From Gammaproteobacteria bacterium (lineage in GTDB: Bacteria > Pseudomonadota > Gammaproteobacteria > Steroidobacterales > Woeseiaceae), in contig JAHZJK010000031.1 in NCBI GenBank assembly GCA_022600955.1, forward strand, positions 248,001 to 312,000: a DNA stretch of 64,000 nt, given 5' to 3'. A model generated the notes under the pieces. The model saw only the letters and a program-made list of their open reading frames with translations. It searched no databases and had not been told where the DNA came from. Positions 35,819 to 43,851 of the stretch are shown here, in pieces; positions within the stretch are counted from its first letter, which is position 1; each line of letters begins with the position of its first letter. The translations under genes were made by a program, and so were the position numbers.

Positions 35819-37707
35819 TCCGCTTTCTCCAGTTGTTCACTCGCATCGAGCCATTCCCACTCGAGGGTCTCGATACTGGTCTTGATTGCCGCCTGATCCC
35901 TGACCAGTTGTTTGAGCTCCGCTTTGCGCTCCTGGTCTGTGTAAATGCTCTCATCCGCGAGTTGCGTGTCCAATTCGGTCAAACGCTGGCGGTCGCCGGC
36001 CAATTGTTTTTCAACTGACCTAACTCTGTCATACAAGGGCTTCAAGCGTTGTCGACGTTGCGCCTGTTCCTGACGTTGTTCTTTTTTACTGAGTTGCTTC
36101 TCGGCTTGAGGTTGCCACTTCTTCGCAATCTCGTCTTGTTGCTGCTCGCGGTCCTTGAGCCATTGAGGGTAATCGTCGAGGCTTTCCTTGAATCGATCGA
36201 CGATGCCATCGTGCACGATCAGAAGCTCATCGCACACGCTGCGCAGCAGATGTCGGTCGTGCGAGATGACAACCAGTGCGCCCGAGTACTCGATCAGCGC
36301 CACACTGAGCGCCTGACGCATTTCGAGATCGAGATGGTTGGTTGGTTCATCGAGCAACAACAAATTTGGACCCTGGCGAATCATCAGCGCGAGAACCAGT
36401 CGAGCTTTCTCGCCGCCCGAAAAGGGCTCGACGGGCTCGAATATTCGTTCGCCACCAAATCCAAAGCGGCCGAGATAATTGCGATGTTCTTGTTCCCGGT
36501 CATCCGGCGCCACTTCGGAGAGATGCTCAAGCGGACTCATCTCGGGGTGTAGCAACTCAAGCTGATGCTGAGCGAAGTAGCCGATTTGCGTGTCTTTGCT
36601 CAATACGCGTTCGCCGGATAACAACGTATTGCCCGTCGAAAGCGCCTTGACCAGTGTGGATTTACCCGCGCCATTAACGCCAAGCAGTCCAACGCGATCG
36701 CCGGCCGAAAGGTGCAGGTTTATTTTGTCGAGAATAGTTGTATCACCGTAACCGACGGCAGCATCTGTCAGGCCGAGTAAATGCTGCGGTTGCTTCTCGG
36801 GCTCGGGAAAGTGAAAACGAAATGGCGAGTCTGCATGTGCAGGTGCGATTTTCTCCATTCGCTCGAGCATCTTCAGGCGACTCTGTGCCTGGCGTGCTTT
36901 CGAGGCCTTGTAGCGGAAACGATCGACATAACTCTGGATGTGCTTAATGTCTTTTTGTTGTCGTGCAAACATTGCCTGTTGTTGTGCAAGGTGTTCTGCG
37001 CGTTGCGCTTCAAACTGGCTGTAATTACCGGTGTAGAGCTTGATTTTCTGATTCTCAATATGGGCAATGCGGGTGCAGACCTGGTCGAGAAAATCGCGAT
37101 CATGTGACACAACCATTAATATTCCTTCGTATTGCTTGAGCCACCGCTCGAGCCACAGGATCGCCGGCAAGTCGAGGTGATTGGTTGGTTCGTCAAGCAA
37201 AAGGATATCTGAGCGGCACATCAGTGCGCGTGCAAGATTCAGCCGCATGCGCCAACCGCCTGAGAACTCGCTTACAGCCTTGCTGTATTCGTCCGCGGAG
37301 AAACCGAGCCCGTGCAGTAGCCTCGAAGCGCGGGATTCAGCCGTGTAGCCGTCGATTGTGTCCATGCGCTCATGCAGCAGGTGCACGTCACTTTCATTCT
37401 GCTCTGCCAGGGTGATCGCGGCCTGTACGTCGCGTAGTTCCTGGTCGCCATCCAAAATATGGTCGACGGCGGAACTTTTGCCGGTCGGACTCTCCTGGGC
37501 CACATGAGCAATAACATCGTTCTCATCAAGCGACAACTCGCCGTCGTCAGGCTCAAGTGCGCCCATCAACATAGCGAACAACGAAGACTTGCCGCAGCCA
37601 TTGGCGCCGATCACACCAAGGCGCTGGCCAGCGTGCACCTGCAGGGCTGCATTTTCGATGAGCACCTGCCGGCCGCGGCGCAGGGCGATGTTGCTAAGGC
37701 TGATCAT
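35815..37707 (-). CDS. yheS: ABC-F ATPase YheS
   Basis: Soluble ABC-F protein of 630 residues with two nucleotide-binding domains and no membrane part. The first has Walker A GANGCGKSS at 34-42 and signature FSGGWRMRLNLARAL. The second has GVNGAGKST, FSGGEKARLVLALMI and LLLDEPTNHLDLEMRQALS. The linker between the two domains and a Gln/Lys/Arg-rich C-terminal coiled coil are those of YheS. ABC-F proteins bind the ribosomal E site and act on stalled translation. The gene is coupled by GTGA to the downstream lipoprotein gene. Confidence 0.94.
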   Translation of the reverse strand: MISLSNIALRRGRQVLIENAALQVHAGQRLGVIGANGCGKSSLFAMLMGALEPDDGELSLDENDVIAHVAQESPTGKSSAVDHILDGDQELRDVQAAITLAEQNESDVHLLHERMDTIDGYTAESRASRLLHGLGFSADEYSKAVSEFSGGWRMRLNLARALMCRSDILLLDEPTNHLDLPAILWLERWLKQYEGILMVVSHDRDFLDQVCTRIAHIENQKIKLYTGNYSQFEAQRAEHLAQQQAMFARQQKDIKHIQSYVDRFRYKASKARQAQSRLKMLERMEKIAPAHADSPFRFHFPEPEKQPQHLLGLTDAAVGYGDTTILDKINLHLSAGDRVGLLGVNGAGKSTLVKALSTGNTLLSGERVLSKDTQIGYFAQHQLELLHPEMSPLEHLSEVAPDDREQEHRNYLGRFGFGGERIFEPVEPFSGGEKARLVLALMIRQGPNLLLLDEPTNHLDLEMRQALSVALIEYSGALVVISHDRHLLRSVCDELLIVHDGIVDRFKESLDDYPQWLKDREQQQDEIAKKWQPQAEKQLSKKEQRQEQAQRRQRLKPLYDRVRSVEKQLAGDRQRLTELDTQLADESIYTDQERKAELKQLVRDQAAIKTSIETLEWEWLDASEQLEKAE

Positions 37708-37735
37708 TGCGCCGCGATTATAGCCGTTGTATCAC

Positions 37736-39370
37736 TCAGGCATCGGGAAACTGGTAGTCGGCAAACTGCTCTCGAAGGCCAAGTTTGTTGATCTTGCCAG
37801 TCGCCGTGTGCGGCAGTTCGTCGACAAACACGACGTCGTTCGGTTTCCACCAGGTCGCGACGCGGCCGTCGAACCAGGCCAGCATTTGTTCTTTCGATAC
37901 GCTCTGGCCCTCTCGCACGACGACGATGAGCAATGGACGTTCCGTCCACTTGGGGTGGTTTCGTCCGATAACGGCCGCTTCTGCAACGTCCGGGTGATCG
38001 ACTGCGGCGTTTTCCAGATCAATTGAGCTGATCCATTCACCACCGGACTTGATGACGTCCTTGGTGCGGTCAGTAATCTGCATAACACCGTTCGGATCGA
38101 TCGTAGATACATCGCCCGTGTCGAACCAGCCATTCTCATCAAGCGGGCTGTCCGCGTCATCCAGCCGATAGTAACTGCTGGCAACCCACGGGCCGCGAAC
38201 CTTCAGCGTGCCGAATGCCACGCCATCCCACGGCAGCGGCTGATTATCTTCATCCGTAATGCGCATTTCGATGCCGAACACGCCGCAGCCCTGTTTCGCC
38301 TGCAAGTCGTAGCGCTCTTCTTTCGACATTTCACCCATGCCCGGTTTGATCTTGTATACCGTACCGAGCGGGCTTGTTTCCGTCATACCCCAGCCCTGGT
38401 GAACCGAAATTCCATACTTCTGGTCGAAGTCCTCAATGATGGAACGCGGACAGGCGGCGCCACCAACGCTGACGCGATTGACGCTGCTCAGCGTATTTCC
38501 TGATGTATCGAGATAGTCGAGCAATGCGAGCCAGATAGTCGGCACGCCAGAGGCAACGCTGACTTCTTCTTTTTCCATCAGTGCGTGCAATACCTCACCG
38601 TCGGCCATTTTCGGGCCGGGCATAACGATCTTGGCACCCACCATGATCGCGCTGTAGGGAATTCCCCAGCCATTGACGTGGAACATGGGAACGACCATTA
38701 AGACGCAGTCATGTCCCGAGAATGCCAAGACATCTGGCAGGCAACCGGCGTACGCGTGCAGGACGATAGAACGGTGGGTGTACAACACTCCTTTTGGATG
38801 GCCGGTCGTGCCCGAGGTGTAGCAAAGCGTTGAGGCGGTACGTTCGTCAAACTCTGGCCACTCAAATTCGTCGGACTCGTCTGCTATTAGCGTTTCGTAG
38901 CACATTACATTCGGGAGGTTGGTCTCCGGCATATGCGCTTCGTCAGTCATGACGACAATGCCCTCAACAGCCTTGAACTGAGCCGCAAGCGCCTCGACTA
39001 CTGGCATCACAAGCGGGTCGACAAACAGGAACCGGTCTTCGGCATGATTGACGATGTATGTAACCTGTTCGGGGTACAAGCGCGGATTAATGGTATGGCA
39101 AACGAAGCCGCTGCCCGAAATGGCGTAGTACAACTCGAGGTGTCGGTGGTCATTCCAGGCCAGCGTACCGACACGGTCGCCGGATTCCAGGCCCAGTTTC
39201 TGCAACGCGTTGGCCAGTTTGCGCGTGCGAATGAACGCCTCGCGGAACGTGTAGCGTTGTTGCGGGTTGTCCACAGTCACGGAGACAATCTCGCGGTTCG
39301 GGTAGTTTGCGTCCGCAAACCTTAGCAGCGACGAGACCAGGAGTTGCGTGTCCATCATTAAACCGTGCAT
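37736..39370 (-). CDS. fatty-acyl-CoA synthetase (medium/long-chain)
   Basis: AMP-forming acyl-CoA ligase of 544 residues that activates fatty acids for beta-oxidation or lipid synthesis. The phosphate-binding motif [12 protein letters not shown] is at 184-195, followed by [12 protein letters not shown], the adenylate-binding [12 protein letters not shown] and the C-terminal lysine segment [12 protein letters not shown]. The sequence is of the AlkK/medium-chain type. AAGGA seven bases upstream supports the ATG at 39370. It precedes yheS by 28 bases on the same strand and is probably the first gene of that run. Confidence 0.9.
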   Translation of the reverse strand: MHGLMMDTQLLVSSLLRFADANYPNREIVSVTVDNPQQRYTFREAFIRTRKLANALQKLGLESGDRVGTLAWNDHRHLELYYAISGSGFVCHTINPRLYPEQVTYIVNHAEDRFLFVDPLVMPVVEALAAQFKAVEGIVVMTDEAHMPETNLPNVMCYETLIADESDEFEWPEFDERTASTLCYTSGTTGHPKGVLYTHRSIVLHAYAGCLPDVLAFSGHDCVLMVVPMFHVNGWGIPYSAIMVGAKIVMPGPKMADGEVLHALMEKEEVSVASGVPTIWLALLDYLDTSGNTLSSVNRVSVGGAACPRSIIEDFDQKYGISVHQGWGMTETSPLGTVYKIKPGMGEMSKEERYDLQAKQGCGVFGIEMRITDEDNQPLPWDGVAFGTLKVRGPWVASSYYRLDDADSPLDENGWFDTGDVSTIDPNGVMQITDRTKDVIKSGGEWISSIDLENAAVDHPDVAEAAVIGRNHPKWTERPLLIVVVREGQSVSKEQMLAWFDGRVATWWKPNDVVFVDELPHTATGKINKLGLREQFADYQFPDA

Positions 39371-39530
39371 CGAGTTTTCCTTTTCTTGTAATTCTTATGC
39401 GCTATTCGTCTAACCGGCATCGGCGCTTTATTGCGGGCGTCACGGTGAGATTATCAAAATACCAACGAGGAGACGAACCACAAGCCACCTGTTGCGTAAT
39501 AAGTAGAGGAAACCGCCGGTCTTGTGAATC

Positions 39531-40085
39531 ATGAGACTACTTACTTTGTTTGCATGCTTCCTGACTGCTCTTGCAGCGCCTGCCCACAGTGCCGATACGA
39601 ACAGTGTCGCGCCGGACTGGGTGCTGGAGTCCATCGACGGTGAATCTGTGCGTCTGAGCGAGGAGGTGCAGAAGCAACCCGTTGTTTTATTTTTCTGGGC
39701 GACCTGGTGTCCGTATTGCAAAGCGCTGATGCCGCACCTTCAAAGTATGCGCCTCGAGTACGGCGAGGAGATCAGGATACTTGCTATCCATTTTCGAGAT
39801 GACAAAGATCCCGTCGCGTATATCCAGGGAACGGGTTACGACTTCACCGTGCTGCCGAACGGCGACGAGGTCGCCAAACTATACGAAGTGTGGGGTACAC
39901 CGGGAATCGTAGTCGTCGACCAGCAGCAGCAGATGCTGTTCGACTTACGCGCATTGCCGGCGCTGCAGCCGCCAGCAGGAACCAATTCGGGTAATCACAA
40001 GTCCAAAGCTGCATATCGCGCGCCTTACTGGGCCGCGGCCATTCGTATGGCACTTGATCGTGTGCTTGAGGAAAACGAGCGATGA
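39531..40085 (+). CDS. exported thioredoxin-fold protein (TlpA-like)
   Basis: Protein of 184 residues with a signal peptide (cleavage near AHSA, residue 21) and a thioredoxin domain. The active site is WATWCPYC with Cys 60 and Cys 63, and the cis-Pro segment is VWGTPGIVVVD. It should act as a disulfide reductase in the periplasm, where TlpA-like proteins often serve cytochrome c maturation. It overlaps the next gene by four bases (ATGA), and a cytochrome c lipoprotein follows. Confidence 0.88.
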   Translation: MRLLTLFACFLTALAAPAHSADTNSVAPDWVLESIDGESVRLSEEVQKQPVVLFFWATWCPYCKALMPHLQSMRLEYGEEIRILAIHFRDDKDPVAYIQGTGYDFTVLPNGDEVAKLYEVWGTPGIVVVDQQQQMLFDLRALPALQPPAGTNSGNHKSKAAYRAPYWAAAIRMALDRVLEENER

Positions 40086-40408
40086 CGCTAGCCCGACTGA
40101 CGCACAAGGCATCCGGCCAGGTGTTAGCGGAAGGGCCGCTTGGGTGGGGTATCACGCCGTTCGAGGGCAATGTCTATATTCGGCGCAAGTTTCTTAAAAC
40201 CGACGGATTCAAGGTCAACTACACGCCCGGTATCTGTATTTACAAGTTTCTGTATGTTTGGCTTGATCTGCATCTGGCCAACGATACTCGGGTCCGTAGC
40301 CTCGGCTGGATGTACTGGTTGCCCAATCCTCTGTTGCCCTTTATCTGGTTTCGCGTCGCGCTCCCACGAGAGCATCCTGACATTATCTACGAAGAGCTAC
40401 CGGCATAG
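40082..40408 (+). CDS. conserved-looking hypothetical protein
   Basis: Protein of 108 residues, start ATG overlapping the thioredoxin gene stop. There is no signal peptide. The N-terminal half contains VLAEGPLGWGITPFEGNVYI, faintly like the beta-strand repeat of DUF427 proteins, and the C-terminal half is rich in aromatic residues (LGWMYWLPNPLLPFIWF), which may sit in or on the membrane. I cannot assign a function. Its coupling to a thioredoxin-like gene suggests a shared process. Confidence 0.6.
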   Translation: MTLARLTHKASGQVLAEGPLGWGITPFEGNVYIRRKFLKTDGFKVNYTPGICIYKFLYVWLDLHLANDTRVRSLGWMYWLPNPLLPFIWFRVALPREHPDIIYEELPA

Positions 40409-40481
40409 TGGTTTGCCGATATCGGCAGAGCGCCCACAGCTTTCTATAATGTCTTAAGCCCGTTCTACGTGGGAGATGGAC

Positions 40482-41090
40482 ATGAAGCACACAGGAATTT
40501 TGCTGGTCGCAGCGTCACTTATAACAAGTTGTGCCTCGGAGCAACCAATAAGCCCGCTCGATGCGTACGAGGAGATCGATACAACGACCATCCTCGACGC
40601 GCCTGAGGCCGAACCTGGCCGGTATTTTCCTGGCGATCGGGACGCTGTAGAGCGGGGCGAATACCTGGTTGAGTTGCTCGGCTGCGGTTCTTGTCACACC
40701 AACGGTGCCTTCGAAGGCGCACCCGACATGTCACGGGCACTCGCCGGTTCGAACACAGGCATCGCGTTTACAAATCCACTTGGCGACAAGCGCCCTGGAG
40801 TCATTTATCCCGCCAATATCACACCTGATACCGCGACAGGAATTGGCGACTGGACAGACAGGCAACTTGCGAATGCTATCCGCGCCGGAATCGGACGTCA
40901 CGGCACGCGGCGTATTGCCTCCATGCCTTGGCAAGGCTACTCGCGGCTCACGGACGATGATGTGAGTTCGATCGTGGTGTATCTGCGTAGCATCAAGCCC
41001 GTGGAGAACAGCGTTCCGGCAGAGGTGCAACCTGGCCAGAAGGCCAGGTACCCGTACGTATATTTCGGCGTGTACCGCAGCAAGCGCTAG
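40482..41090 (+). CDS. cytochrome c lipoprotein
   Basis: Protein of 202 residues. The ATG at 40482 is preferred to the one at 40476 because GGGAG lies six bases upstream. A lipoprotein signal ends at LITSC (Cys 17). The heme-attachment motif CGSCH is at 68-72 and a Met ligand candidate lies in ASMPWQGYSRLTDDD, typical of class I cytochrome c subunits that serve periplasmic dehydrogenases. It may accept electrons from the IorAB-type enzyme at 31217-33919, which has no own cytochrome gene beside it; this link is inferred. It converges on marR, with stop codons overlapping. Confidence 0.9.
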   Translation: MKHTGILLVAASLITSCASEQPISPLDAYEEIDTTTILDAPEAEPGRYFPGDRDAVERGEYLVELLGCGSCHTNGAFEGAPDMSRALAGSNTGIAFTNPLGDKRPGVIYPANITPDTATGIGDWTDRQLANAIRAGIGRHGTRRIASMPWQGYSRLTDDDVSSIVVYLRSIKPVENSVPAEVQPGQKARYPYVYFGVYRSKR

Positions 41091-41524
41091 CGCGCGAAGC
41101 TGTCCAGCAGCTCGCTGAACTTGTTGAGTTCGCCGGCGATTTGCGGTGAGCGCTTTAGTGACGTTTGCATCGCGTCATCGACCACACCGGAGGCGTCCTC
41201 GAGCATGTCTCGACCTGCCGGCGTGAGGGCGGCTATCGCCAGACGCGCATCCCGTTTGCTCTTTAGCGTCGAGACGATCCCCAGTTTCTCCATTGGTCGC
41301 AGAGCCCGGGTGACACCTGATGCCGTAAGGCCTATGGCATGCGCCAGATCAACCCGACTAGCCTGAGCACCCGGCGCATCGCCTAGCGCCCGCAACAGGC
41401 GAAATTCCGCCAGGCTGATGCCGCGAATGGCGCCAAGACTCGCGTCCAGTCTGCGTTCAAGCCGGTTCCAGGCAGCAGCAAAGGTCAATGCGAATTGTTG
41501 TTCTGTCGATAGTTGAGATTTCAT
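41087..41524 (-). CDS. MarR-family transcriptional regulator
   Basis: Winged-helix repressor of 145 residues with the MarR core: LAEFRLLRALGDAPGAQASR, DLAHAIGLTASGVTRALRPM as the recognition helix and a wing with KSKRDARLAIAALTPAG. The -10 element of its likely promoter is only six bases before the ATG and there is no ribosome binding site, so its message may be leaderless. A perfect inverted repeat lies in the promoter at 41543-41558. It is divergent from yceH. Confidence 0.9.
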   Translation of the reverse strand: MKSQLSTEQQFALTFAAAWNRLERRLDASLGAIRGISLAEFRLLRALGDAPGAQASRVDLAHAIGLTASGVTRALRPMEKLGIVSTLKSKRDARLAIAALTPAGRDMLEDASGVVDDAMQTSLKRSPQIAGELNKFSELLDSFAR

Positions 41525-41530
41525 GCCAAA

Positions 41531-41560
41531 AGCATAACAGAAGCGTGATTAGTCACGCAA
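41531..41560 (-). promoter_or_regulatory. marR promoter with palindromic operator
   Basis: Minus-strand reading gives TTGCGT (complement of 41555-41560), an 18-base spacer and TATGCT (complement of 41531-41536). A perfect inverted repeat GCGTGATTAGTCACGC at 41543-41558 covers the -35 and spacer, the expected place for autorepression by MarR. The region 41525-41669 also has to carry the yceH promoter. Confidence 0.55.
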
Positions 41561-41669
41561 CACGCAAATATATGTCGTGCTGCCAATGCGCTGTTTTCAC
41601 GAGTGACTGTGCCTGATGAATAGCGCATGATTGGGGCTGGCGAGAATCAATTTGAGTGAGGAAGACTCT

Positions 41670-42320
41670 GTGCTGCAAACCCTGAATGATGTTGAGGCGC
41701 GGGTCGTTGGCTGCCTCATCGAGAAGTCAATCGTGACACCCGATCAATATCCTATGACCCTGAATTCATTGGTCAATGCCTGCAATCAGAAGTCATCCAG
41801 GAACCCGGTAATGAGCCTTTCCCAGGGCGAAGTGCTGCATGCAATACGTGAGCTCGAAGGCAAGCATCTCGTACGGACCGAAGAAAACTTCAAGAGTCGA
41901 ACCGACAAGTACTCACAGCGTTTTTGCAGCACGCGATACAGTGACTATCAATTTGATGAAGCGCAAGTCGCGGTGGTCTGCCTTCTGTTGCTGCGAGGCC
42001 CGCAAACGCCTGGCGAACTGAAAGCGCGCAGCGGCCGTTTGCATGGCTTTGCTGACAATGCCGAAGTGAGCGTGACGCTGGAAAGCCTTGTTGAGCGTGA
42101 CGGCGAGCCTTTGCTCGTGAAATTGCCACGTGCGCCGGGTCGCAAAGACTCAGAGTATATGCACCTGTTCTCCGGCCCCGTGGACATGGACGCTTACGCA
42201 GCCCAGGCTGCAGCAGCACCCGCAGGATCATCGCCACGCACGAGCGTCGGCGATCTCGAGAAACGTGTTGCAAATCTCGAAACGGAATTGGCGAACTTGA
42301 AAAAACAGCTGGGCGTCTAA
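41670..42320 (+). CDS. yceH: UPF0502 (DUF480) protein YceH
   Basis: Protein of 216 residues, the E. coli YceH length, from the GTG at 41670 (AGGAAG five bases upstream); the frame reaches back to 41631 but without a better start. Recognisable segments are LNDVEARVVGCLIEK, TPDQYPMTLNSLVNACNQKS, a YSQRFC stretch and LLLRGPQTPGELKAR. The fold is a pair of winged helices. A short coiled coil ends the protein (DLEKRVANLETELANLKKQL). Function unknown. The stop codon TAA overlaps the stop of the zinc-finger gene on the other strand. Confidence 0.92.
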   Translation: MLQTLNDVEARVVGCLIEKSIVTPDQYPMTLNSLVNACNQKSSRNPVMSLSQGEVLHAIRELEGKHLVRTEENFKSRTDKYSQRFCSTRYSDYQFDEAQVAVVCLLLLRGPQTPGELKARSGRLHGFADNAEVSVTLESLVERDGEPLLVKLPRAPGRKDSEYMHLFSGPVDMDAYAAQAAAAPAGSSPRTSVGDLEKRVANLETELANLKKQLGV

Positions 42321-42583
42321 CGCAGCTGACTGTCTTTGCTGCCGCGGCGATTGTAGGCACTGAACCTGGCGGCTTCGTCGTCTTGTTCTGACTGGCACAC
42401 GATGCAAAGGCGGACACCCGGCACGGCTTGCTGCCGAGCTGCGGGTATGGCGGCGTCACACCCTTCGCAAAAGCTCAGGCTCGGACCTTTAGGGATTCGA
42501 TCGCGCGCGCGACTCACCGCGTCTTCAACAGTTGCGTCAATTTGATCCTGTACTGCTCCATCTTTTGCGAATCCACCGGCCAT
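42317..42583 (-). CDS. DksA/TraR-type C4 zinc-finger protein (YbiI-like)
   Basis: Small protein of 88 residues from the ATG at 42583; the frame upstream overlaps the MFS gene and is discarded. The zinc finger is formed by Cys 39, 42, 60 and 63 (FCEGC...LCIVC). Upstream is a short helix rather than the long coiled coil of DksA, so it resembles TraR/YbiI, which act at the RNA polymerase secondary channel or remain uncharacterised. It lies 22 bases after the MFS gene and converges on yceH; the bases CTAA at 42317-42320 contain both stop codons. Confidence 0.85.
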   Translation of the reverse strand: MAGGFAKDGAVQDQIDATVEDAVSRARDRIPKGPSLSFCEGCDAAIPAARQQAVPGVRLCIVCQSEQDDEAARFSAYNRRGSKDSQLR

Positions 42584-42605
42584 TTCGGGATTATACACCG
42601 TGACT

Positions 42606-43787
42606 TTAGTTTCTGATCGGTGCGAGCAGCGCAACAGCTGCACACATCGCGCCGGTGCCGATGACGGCCGCCTGCAGACCGAACGCGGAAGCTGCCGAGC
42701 CAACCAGAATTCCACCGATTGCCGTGCCGCCAAACGCGATCATGCCCCACAGGCTGCTGACGCGGCCGCGAATGTGCTCGTCGACGTGAGTCTGAATGAG
42801 TATCTGCGAGCCAACCCCGCCTAGCGAGAGCACGATTCCCAATACCGTAGAGACAGCGACTGCTATCCAGAACGAGTTACTGGAGGCAAAAATAATGATT
42901 AACACGCCAGCTGTTACTACAGTGGCCTTGATTAGTCTGCTGTTTAACCAGTGGTTGTGGCGTGCGAGTACGAGACCGGTTGCAATTGCACCGACGCCGA
43001 TCGACGAGGTGAGTACTGCGAGTCCTGCAGCGCCACGCTGAAATACCTCATCCGCAAACGCCGGCAACATTTCCAGCGCGCCACGTGCGAATACAGAGGC
43101 GACGGCGATGACAATCAGCAAACCACGAATCGTTTGATGCTGCACTACGTAACGAACGCCATCGAGAAGTTCTGCCCAGATGTCACTGGTTTGTGTATCG
43201 CGCGGCGCTCGGGGTCGAATTTTCACTATTGATACCGCAGCAACAACGCCGAGGTAAGTCACTCCGTTCGTTGCGAACGCAGCCGCGACGCCCCAGTGCG
43301 CGATAATAAAACCAGCGATAGCCGGACCGACGAAGCGCGATACATTGAACGAAATAGAATTACTGGCGATAGCGCTTTGCAATTGCTCGCGCGTGACAAT
43401 ATTCGGAACAATCGTCATCCGAACGGGCGTGTGCGCACCATCCAGAGCGCCCTGCACAAGCGACGAGGTTGCCAGCACGTAGATATCAACATGTCCCAAC
43501 GCCGTGAGAGTACCCAGCGTCAGCATGTTCACCGTGCCGAGACTGTTAATAACAATGGACGCTGCGCGGCGATCAATGCGATCGACGATGACGCCGAAAA
43601 GAGGTCCGAAAATGACGGCAGGGGCAAACTGGGTAAACGCTACAATGCCAACCCAGAGTTCCGAACCGGTCAATTGCCACGCGAACCAGCCTAGCGCGAC
43701 CCGGTAGACCCACAGTCCGTGCAGCGAAATCGTACTGCCAAGCAGGTAGATAAGGTAGTTTCGGTTGGAGAGGGCGGAGGTGCTCAT
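42606..43787 (-). CDS. major facilitator superfamily transporter (MFS_3/EntS-like)
   Basis: Membrane carrier of 393 residues with about 12 transmembrane segments. The cytoplasmic loop between helices 2 and 3 has the MFS signature in the form GVIVDRIDRRAA, and TPVRMTIVPNIVTREQLQSA is typical of the EntS/MFS_3 subfamily of exporters. The likely role is export of a siderophore or other small compound, but the substrate is not visible. It is co-directional with the small zinc-finger gene downstream. Confidence 0.87.
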   Translation of the reverse strand: MSTSALSNRNYLIYLLGSTISLHGLWVYRVALGWFAWQLTGSELWVGIVAFTQFAPAVIFGPLFGVIVDRIDRRAASIVINSLGTVNMLTLGTLTALGHVDIYVLATSSLVQGALDGAHTPVRMTIVPNIVTREQLQSAIASNSISFNVSRFVGPAIAGFIIAHWGVAAAFATNGVTYLGVVAAVSIVKIRPRAPRDTQTSDIWAELLDGVRYVVQHQTIRGLLIVIAVASVFARGALEMLPAFADEVFQRGAAGLAVLTSSIGVGAIATGLVLARHNHWLNSRLIKATVVTAGVLIIIFASSNSFWIAVAVSTVLGIVLSLGGVGSQILIQTHVDEHIRGRVSSLWGMIAFGGTAIGGILVGSAASAFGLQAAVIGTGAMCAAVALLAPIRN

Positions 43788-43851
43788 GCGCTGGCTTTAG
43801 TTGTGGTGCCGCATCATAACGCGAACCAGCGCCAGGCTTATTGCGAATTGA

